From Zeugodacus cucurbitae (taxonomy: Eukaryota > Arthropoda > Insecta > Diptera > Tephritidae), in contig NC_071669.1 of assembly GCF_028554725.1 (NCBI RefSeq), positions 28,944,001 through 29,008,000 of the forward strand: 64,000 nt of DNA, written 5' to 3'. Below are positions 56,612-64,000 of this stretch, one piece after another (the stretch's first letter is position 1; every line of letters starts with the position of its first letter). Made by a program: the position numbers and the translations under genes. Under the pieces are notes generated by a model. That model saw only the letters and a program-made list of their open reading frames with translations, did not search any database and was not told the origin of the DNA.

Positions 56612-59118
56612 GGCCACCAAGTAACTGTGGCCTTACCGCGCTACGGGGAGCTGGCGCGGCGGACTATCAGATTCCCCATCAGAAACTTAGACCGCGATGC
56701 TCAGCTACTCGAGCGACCGGTCGTACGAACAAGATGAACAGAAACAAAAACAAAAAATCAAACACAACAAACAACAACGACACCCCAAAGGCAACGGAAA
56801 TGGCAAGGATAAAGGACCAACGGAAAACTAACGCACCCAGTAGTGTCGTCTGAGGAGGCAGCTAAGGGGGAAACCACCCGTACACCTGGAGCGGCTGGTG
56901 TCAAAAGGCGTCAATTCCTCGATCGACTTACGTCGGAAGAGAGATCTCATTTTGAGGAACACGCCAGGGTTGATGAGCTTCCCATACAAGCAAGAAGCCA
57001 CACACTACTCCTGCAAGCAAAACCCGGAACAGGTCAAGGAATCGGAGGAGAGCTAAACCGATTCAAATTCCGATTCAACTACCCTGAGGAAGCTATGAAG
57101 GCCAAAATGCTAACCAAACTTCAGGAGGTAATAATGGATGAAGTGCTCAAGGGCTGGAAACATCCTCTGACGTTTTCGGGCATCTTCTTCCGATCAGGAT
57201 TACTGCTGATCGACTGCATAGATGAGCAAACCGCATCCTGGCTGTCGGAGACTGCTCCGCGCCTACAAGGATGGACTGGGCCCTCACTCTGCACCAGACT
57301 TCGGAATATGTGTGTGAAGTGGTATTGTGTGCCTTTCTAGATAGGCTCTAACAGCATACGACTGGGCACAACTAAGTGATGCCCCCAAGGAGGTGTACTA
57401 TAGCCTCTTTTGTGGAGCCTAGTCGTAGATGAGCTTTTGGAGATATTGACAGAGAACAGCATACGATGTCAGGGATACGCGGACGATATTGTAATTATAG
57501 CCAGAGGTAAATTTGAGAGCACACTTGGAGACATTGTCCGGAGAGGATTACCCTCGCTAAGAGGTGGTGCGTTAAGGTCGGACTTAACATCAATCCCTCC
57601 AAAACGGCCATTATCCTCTTTACAAGGAGAAGAACGCTCTCCGCTCGTACTATTACCATGGGCGGGCAAGCAGTAGCCAGGGAGGAGGAAATAAAGTATG
57701 TAGGACTAATACTAAATTCAAAACTTAGGTGGAAGAAACATGTGGACTCCGTGGTTGCTAAGGCCACCAAAGCGCTGATGGTGTGCAAACGCTTAGCAGG
57801 AAAAACCTGGGGATGCAATCCGTACATACTGCGATGGATGTACACCATCCCTGTCAACAGCAGAGAAACAGTTGACAAAACTGCAGCGGTTGGCCTGTGT
57901 ATGCATCACTGGTGCTATGCGAACTTGTCCGACCGCAGCATTGGAGGCAATCCTGAACATAACTCCACCCCACATGATGATTGGCTCTATGGCAAACAGT
58001 ACTTTACTGTCCCTGACGAGACCAGGACCAGGAAGCAGCAGGATGGTAAACGCCCGACAATTGGAGACCATAGGGAGGAAACTTCCAATGGCTCTCCTTC
58101 CAAGGGACGACATTACCAAAAAGGTGCACTTTGAAAGGAAATTCAAGTTAGTGTTGAATAACAATAGAGATTAGGAGGACTCCTCCCTTAAGGAAGTCAT
58201 TAGTAAAAGCACCCAGCAATGGTACACTGATGGGTCTAAGACCACAGATGGTATAGGTGCCGGGCTAGCGGGACCACGTATAAATCTGTCAATGCCCATG
58301 GGACACTTTCCCAGTATCTTTTATGCTGAGGTCTATGCTATTAGCAAATGCGCTGAAATAATATCAGACAAGAACTATCACGGCGAACGAATTGTCATCA
58401 TCAGTGATAGCCAGGCGGCTCTCCTGGCACTATCATCCTTCGAAATAAACTTGGGGTTGGTCCTGGACTGTATTGGAAAACTCAACAGAGTGTGCAGCAA
58501 CAACAAACTAACACTGTTCTGGGTACCGGGACACAGAGGTATACAAGGCAAGGAACTCGCAGACCAGCTAGCTAAGAAAGCCGCGGCCATCATACCGGTG
58601 GGGCCAGAGCCCTTCATTGCCGTTGGTCTGCAAGCTCTGAGAAATGGACTATTCGAAGGCGAATTAGAAAGTAGGAATCGCTACTGGATTCGGCTGCAGG
58701 GACTTCGCCACTCGAAACTGTTCCTAGGAGGGTACAACCGCAAAAGATTCAAGCAAATTTTTGCGCTCCCAAGAAACAAAATGAGACAACTAGTGGCACT
58801 CTACACTGGCCACTGCAGACTAAGGTGTCATCTAAACAAACTCGAAATCTGCTCTACGGACCTGTGCTGATTCTGTGATTTGAAAGCGGAAACACCTGAG
58901 CACCTACTCCTGGAATGTCACGCGGTTGCGGGTTTAAGGAGGAAGGAAATGGGGTCTCTATATCCCCAAAGGGAACGTATCGCGACCACCAGCACTGCAG
59001 CGTTGCTAAGTTTTCTTAGAGCTACAGGACTGGACGGTATTCTGTGATAAATAGGAGAGGACACAATAGACCGTAGGTCGCAGTGCGATCCTCTAATAAA
59101 TCTAATCTAATCTAACTT
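56612..59118 (+). pseudogene. LOA-clade non-LTR retrotransposon, internally deleted
   Basis: It begins with a GC-rich 5' UTR (56612-56840) and ORF1 (56843-57340: RQFLDRLTSEERSHFEEHAR and FRFNYPEEAMKAKML, ending at TGPSLCTR). ORF1 then joins abruptly to RT sequence, losing the endonuclease and most fingers. RT retains GYADDIVIIARGK and YVGLILNSKLRWKKH. RNase H (WYTDGSKT, AEVYAISKCAE, SDSQAALLAL, WVPGHRGIQG) and the CCHC-like end (CDLKAETPEHLLLEC) follow. The 3' tail 'tctaatctaatctaac' matches the copy at 24195. Several frameshifts; dead. Confidence 0.85.
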
Positions 59119-59177
59119 TACTTTTAAAATATGTAAATTTCGTGAATGTATAAATATAAATGTACAAAAAATCAATG

Positions 59178-59762
59178 TATAAATAGCTGCAAAAACGTTT
59201 GAAAAAAGTTCACTTTGTACTGAAATGCTAATATTTAAAAATTAATCTATAATGATTATTAAAAATTTAAAATATTATACCATACTAATTTATAAATGTA
59301 AATACATCATACAATTATAATAAACAAATAAAAATAAAAATAAAACAATTTCAATTTTTAATTTTTAAACGGAAAAGTAGGTGACCTATAGAATGAACAC
59401 CAATGGAGACCAATGAACCAAATTTAAGTAACGAAACGGTGACCCAACAAATGACCAATACCTGTGATTAAAGGGCTACCCTGTTAATGATGAATCGAAC
59501 ATCACCACTGATAGATGGGTGATTAAAAAAAAAATACTACAGGGGGCTCTGCTAACCACAGAGTGACATATGCCTTTCCAAAACAAAGAAAAATTAGAGC
59601 AGAAAGACATATGCAGCATTGGCACCAAAATCAATGAGAGAGAGCGAGCAAGATAATCACACCGACATGCCGTAAAAGAGGAGAAATGGTAACTTTTTTC
59701 CTGCTGCTAGAACAAAAGAGACCAAAATAATAATACAAGCTTTCTTTACCGGTAACCAATAT
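59178..59762. repeat. 0.5-0.6 kb dispersed repeat, copy 2
   Basis: Reverse of 33839-34358, with extra sequence near 59540 ('ctacagggggctctgctaacc'). Non-coding. Confidence 0.6.
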
Positions 59763-59809
59763 TCCAAAAGATAAGTAACTCTACTCGTCTTGCAGGGAAT
59801 GGTTTTGTT

Positions 59810-60165
59810 ATTAAATTCTGATTTGGGATTTTAGTAGATCTAACCGAAAAAAATGGGTATAGTTTTGTACGTCTTTTGTGGGTCGCAGTACTGAAAGTGC
59901 ACATGGAGTTTTGGTCCGCAGTTTTTGGTCTTTCATCCGTGATTGTACCTAGAAAATTCACCGAATTGTGCAAGAGGTACAAATATATACATTGCTAAAT
60001 GATGAATGTAATTTGCAAGAAAGGGATGAACGATCACACGCACACAAGAGTTCCTGGCATTTTGTCAATTCGCCCATAACAATCGCATAGAAACTTTCAT
60101 TGAAACTATTAGTACAGTTCCCTGGCTTTTCACAGAAAAATTCGCCGGAACCTGACTTGCATGGT
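59810..60165 (+). repeat. second copy of the 44820-type repeat
   Basis: Same order of blocks as 44820-45270 but without the 69-bp duplication. Ends near 'ccggaacctgacttgcatgg'. Confidence 0.55.
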
Positions 60166-60734
60166 TAATATTCACCAACATTGCAATATTAATATTAACA
60201 ACATAATGGTTTCTTATGGTGATAACAATCATCAGAATTTGCAACAACAAAGTGGAGATAAAGTATTACAGTAGCAGTAGCCTTTCAATCGTACAATACA
60301 AATTCGAACTCAAATACGCCGTATGATGGAGAAGCACTCGTATTCCTTTGGCCATTGTGTCAGGAAGTAACTAAAATCGTGCACCTAGAAATACAACACA
60401 AAATATGCTACAACAACAGGTATTATTGAAATTACGCAAATAAATATTGTAATTTTTTCTAATATTCCATTTCATAAGGAACTCTACTCGTCTTGCAGGG
60501 ATGTTGACATATAAAAAGGCAGCACTTTCATTGAGAAAGGAAAACGTTTTTTATGATAATAATTTGTCGTTACCCTTATTTGACAGGTGTGTTGCTATTG
60601 ATTTAATCCTTACATTTATTCAAAAACCAAATTTTGAGATTCAAAAGTAAACTAATTTCAAACCCAAATAAAAAATATATATTTTTAAATAAATAAAAGA
60701 AAATGCCTAATATTTTCTGCTCGTATAAAACATT
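60166..60734. other. no gene recognised
   Basis: AT-rich. 'ctactcgtcttgcaggga' at about 60483 repeats a word from 59780, hinting at further repeat debris. Confidence 0.4.
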
Positions 60735-61467
60735 ATTCCATAGTCTGCGGTGTTCACGGTTGCCAATGTTCAAAGGACCATACTTTTTCAGCAAAATATT
60801 TCTCTCAAAACTCCTAGTACCGTCTTATCAGATGTCGTAATCGTCCACGCACCACAAAGCATACAAAATTATATACAGTGACGTGGGAGCCAAGACGAAA
60901 GTGCGCAGACTGTTTGTTTGAAGACAGGAGATATTTTGTCTTGTCCTCATTCGGAATCAGACCCGTTCGCTTCACTTCCTTATACAGTCTGGAAAAAGCA
61001 GAACTAACGGCACGATCGTTGCCTCTAATGATATCAATATCATCGGAGAAAATTGTAAAGGTTAAAGAAGTCACACGATAGTGAGTCACCCTGTCTGAAA
61101 CCTAGTTTGGTATCGAACGGTATCCATCAGGACATAGCTTTTGGTGTTGCTCAACATCACCTTACAAAGACGTATTAGTTTTGCGGGGATACCAATTTCA
61201 AACATAGCGGCATAGAGGCAACTCCTTTTCGTGCTGTCATAAGCAATTTTAAAATCGATGAAAATGTTCCACACTAATAAGGTCCAATGAGTTGGGTGGT
61301 CTTTAGTCTAGAGACTAATAGGTGATAATGGGTAGACATATTCCACGGTAATTGGCGCAGATTGTGGGGTCTCCCTTTTTGTGGATTGGGCATAGTACTC
61401 TTAGGTTCCAATCGTCGGGCTTGTTTTCTGCAAAGAAGCTAATGGATGCACCTCATTAGTTATTGCA
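60735..61467 (-). pseudogene. RTE fragment, degenerate
   Basis: The minus strand shows RT and linker pieces out of frame: FIDFKIAYDSTKRSCLYAAM, IPAKLIRLCK.MLSNTKS and DDIDIIRGNDRAV, with LIPNEDKTKYLLSSNKQSAH following. The YA of YADD is lost in a small deletion. The most diverged RTE copy in the window, abutting the LINE at 61470. Confidence 0.75.
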
Positions 61468-61552
61468 ACTCCCACAGCAGCCGGTTCTACGCACCGGAGT
61501 TGACCCGGATTTTATCCGGTCAAGGGCTGCCCTTTCGCCGATCTAACCCTGT

Positions 61553-62146
61553 TTGGATCGATTAGTTTTAAGTTTAGTTGTACGTCATTGGAGCAACGCC
61601 TTGCAGCAGGCTTGTTGCTCCATATCCTTGTTGCTCCATATCCTCTTACTCAGGGCTGGCATCGAGTCCAACCCAGGGCCTGAGGTATTTTTCTGCTGCG
61701 TATGCGCTAAAAGGCTCCATCCAAATTCCACCTCGGTTGGGTGCAACACATGCAATGGATGGAGCCATCTTAAGACCTGTTCAGGCCTTAAGACCCATAG
61801 GGAGTGGACCACACGTTATGTGGCCCCTTGCTGTCAACGCAATACTGCGACAGTTGCCTCTACGGCAGTGCAACCTGCACCCATTTCGCGCAATGCGCTG
61901 CCACCCTCAGGGAGTTGCCAATTTAGGGCCCTTTCGGCCCCCTGGAGCTCAAGTAGACAGCATGACTCCCAGTCTGATCAATCTGACCAATCCTCGTGCG
62001 AGGACCTCAAGGCAACTCCTGGTCCCTCGCACAGTCTGTTCCGTGTGTCAGACCGTAATACGTCGGAACGTGACCTCAGTCAGATGCAATTCCTGCACTG
62101 GCTGGTGTCATTTTCTGACGTGTTCCGGCCTGCGCACCATACGTGA
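61553..62146 (+). pseudogene. LINE N-terminal frame: 2A-like motif and first C-rich finger
   Basis: This frame has no ATG upstream of the key part (61553 is TTG), so the true start is unknown. A hydrophobic segment (CCSISLLLHILLL) leads into GIESNPGP (codons 61658-61681), which fits the 2A ribosome-skipping consensus xExNPGP. A PHD-like C-rich finger follows: CCVCAKRL, CNTCNGWSH and CSGL...CC. Near 62010-62035 the coding frame shifts by one base, and the second finger is read in the next frame. Confidence 0.65.
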
Positions 62147-63515
62147 ATGGAGTGCATCGTACTTTGCCCCATGCTGTAATAGGAGTCTGCCCCCGCAACC
62201 AACAACATCGGAGTCGCCAAACAACACCGAAGTGCGGCATTTTCCTTTGCGGGTAACACAGCTGCAACAACCTCCACCTGTACGTCACTCCCTCACTCCC
62301 AGGGTCACGACAGCAACACCAAGACACACCCGACTCTTACAATTTAACTGCAACGGGCTCCAGAGTAAGATCGAGGAGATAGCTGATTTTATGAGTCGGG
62401 AAGGCATATCAATAGCTGCGGTCCAAGAAACCAAGTTAAACAGCCACTCAGACCTTCCGAGTTGTGCAGGTTTCAACGTTTTACGTAAAGATCGCGAGCG
62501 AGATAGTGGTAATGGCCTAGCATTCATATTACACAACACCGTGCAATATCGTCTCATCGAAGGTGACATCGACCGCAGGGACTCTATCCTAGAATGTCAG
62601 GATATAGCTGTCCGGTCAGGAGATGTCGAGCTCGAAATATTTAATATATACATGCCCCCAGTTACAAGTTGCCCAACAGGATATCACCCGAATATTAGTG
62701 CGCTACTTCGTGGTGAAAACCGACTGGTACTAAGCGATCTCAGTTTGGAGATTCGACAACTGGTAAATAACTATAAGCGGACGAAATGGGTAGAGCACTT
62801 GAAGTCCTGTAATCTTTCCACTGGCGTGAGCAAGCTCTGGTCACCCGTCAAATCCCTGTCAAACCCGAGGAAACATGACGACCGAGTTGAAATTCAATTC
62901 GGTAGCCATGCCTCCTCGGACCCGGAGAGGTGCGCGCGCTATTTTAGCCGACAATTCATACTGCACCCCCAGGTTGACAATTCTAAAAGACGTGTCACCA
63001 GACGGTTGCGCAAAATGCGAAACAACGGCGCGCCACTTGTTTTCACCAGTGGGGAGGTTCAGGAGGTCATCAGGAAGACCAAGTCCTCCAAAGCCATTGG
63101 CCCTGACGGAATAAATTCTTTAATGTTAAAACACCTAGGTTCAGCGGGAGTAGAATTTCTCGCCAAGGTACTCAATCTGTCGCTAACCACTCTTAAAATA
63201 CCCGATATGTGGAAAATCGGAAGAGTGGTTCCACTACTGAAACCTGGGAAACCCGCCAACCAAGGGGAGTCCTATCGCCCGATAACTCTCCTTTCCCCAG
63301 TAGTGAAGACACTTGAGGCCTTACTGCTCCCGACACTCACATACCACGTGAACCTAGATAAACATCAACATGGCTTCCGTAAAGTGCATAGTACCACCAC
63401 AGCACTTAGCGTCATAAACGCCCAGATAGTTCATGGTCTAAATCAGAAACCACCCTGTAAGAGAACCGTCCTAGTACGTTGGACCTGTCAAAAGCTTTTG
63501 ACACGGTCAACCTAA
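62025..63515 (+). pseudogene. LINE second finger, endonuclease start and RT
   Basis: After the frameshift the reading continues: second finger (CSVCQTVI, CNSCTGWCHF, CSGL...CC), endonuclease (LLQFNCNGLQSKIEE, AAVQETKLN) and NIYMPP. The endonuclease is cut: after ALLRGENRLV it jumps to the linker (LSDLSLEIRQLV), losing the GDFNAHH and SDH catalytic region. RT fingers follow (SKAIGPDGINSLM, YRPITLL, HQHGFRKVHST). A second frameshift near 63478 ends the frame just before LDLSKAFD. Confidence 0.8.
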
Positions 63516-64000
63516 CAACGCTTCTAGAAGACGTGGAACAAACAATACTTTCTCCGGGGCTGAAGAGATGGATTATGAACTACCTGAGCGGTCGAAAATC
63601 ATCGGTATTATTTCGAGGTAAAACATCAAAACTTATGAAAATTAAACAAGGGGTTCCACAGGGCGGTGTCCTCTCCCCGTTACTGTTTAATTTCTATATC
63701 TCCAAACTTCCTCAACCACCAGAGGGAATTTCCGTTACCTCCTACGCAGATGATTGTACGATAATGACGTCGGGCACTGGCATCGATGACATGTGTTCGA
63801 AAGTGAACAGCTACCTCCCCGAACTTTCTCGCTTCTTCTCTGCGAGGAGCCTGGCACTCGCACCCACTAAATCCACGGCGATCCTTTTTACCAATTGGAC
63901 GAAGGAGTGCAGACTAAGTCTTAACATTCATGTCGATGGCATACCAATTCCGACAGTTAATAATCCCAAAATTTTGGGAGTTACATTTGACAGTCTGCAC
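63479..64000 (+). pseudogene. LINE RT palm and thumb, open to the window end
   Basis: In the third frame: LDLSKAFDTVN, GVPQGGVLSPLLFNFYISKLP, SYADDCTIM (63740-63764), SARSLALAPTKS and NNPKILGVTFDS. Both catalytic Asp motifs are intact. The frame is open for 174 codons up to the last base, so it continues outside. Confidence 0.8.

Larger units (their letters stand above)
61470..64000 (+). mobile_element. non-LTR retrotransposon with 2A-like motif (jockey/CR1-like), runs off the window
   Basis: Order: 5' UTR with 'cccggattttatccggtcaagggc', 2A-like motif, two C-rich fingers, APE endonuclease, RT. RT wording (GPDGINSLMLKHLG, SYRPITLLSPVVKTLE, GVPQGGVLSPLLFNFY, SYADDCTIM) fits the jockey/CR1 side of the LINE tree; I cannot place the clade exactly. 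Older fragments of the family are at 5045 and 14095. Confidence 0.8.

Noticed and set aside
61578..62020. N-terminal part of the 645-codon LINE frame
   Set aside because: Here the true coding frame is the neighbouring one (2A motif and first finger). The long frame is only real after the frameshift near 62025.

Overview
This is eukaryotic genomic DNA, AT-rich and intron-bearing, and most likely from a higher dipteran; a tephritid fruit fly is my guess. The evidence is the 50-70 bp introns, the gypsy-type LTR element with a tRNA-Lys primer site and env, the jockey, LOA and RTE non-LTR elements, and a PIF1-helicase Helitron. I saw no bacterial features, CRISPR array, rRNA gene or tRNA gene. Roughly 80% of the window is nested transposable elements (TEs) and relics; little of it is host gene.

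Host genes. (1) On the minus strand, exons scattered from 10974 down to 2454 form one open chain of about 570 codons. It encodes an NXF-family (TAP/nuclear RNA export factor) protein with two successive RRM-LRR modules. The first module is split by a 6.5-kb TE-filled intron, and both gene ends lie outside what I can identify. The tandem RRM-LRR layout suggests nxf2, a factor of piRNA-guided silencing, but this is inference. (2) A complete two-exon metallophosphoesterase of the MPPED/UPF0046 family lies at 20581-21545 (minus). (3) A broken tRNA m1A58 methyltransferase (TRMT61A-like) pseudogene that keeps intron traces lies at 43570-44692. (4) One possible orphan 3' exon lies at 23633-23806 (minus).

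Layout. 0-2.4 kb: nested MITEs (including a piggyBac-type one) and repeat debris. 2.4-11 kb: the NXF gene; its large intron holds a Tc1 relic, a 2.2-kb TIR element, foldback elements and a hAT MITE with an 8-bp target duplication. 11.4-18.7 kb: RTE pieces and a decayed LINE. 18.7-20.1 kb: a TIR element (CAGCCCTATTCTGTGC ends). 20.6-21.5 kb: MPPED. 22-23.4 kb: a second hAT MITE broken by another repeat. 24.2-27.1 kb: LOA-clade LINE. 27.9-32.3 kb: a second CAGCCC element carrying a nearly intact 3.4-kb RTE. 32.3-33.8 kb: a jockey 5' fragment. 34.5-37 kb: a dispersed repeat holding an RTE fragment. 37-39.6 kb: copy 1 of an unnamed repeat. 39.6-43.5 kb: a jockey element. 45.7-56.3 kb: copy 2 of that unnamed repeat, carrying in turn a gypsy-type LTR element, a 156-bp MITE, an RTE fragment and a Helitron. 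Copy 1 preserves the empty sites of these insertions. 56.6-59.1 kb: a second LOA element. 61.5 kb to the end: a LINE with a 2A-like motif.

How the parts relate: the window records repeated waves of transposition. The Helitron contains a 232-bp piece almost identical to the gag region of the LTR element 2 kb away, flanked by a duplicated Helitron tail. The only host gene with a plausible link to TE control is the NXF gene, itself inflated by TEs.
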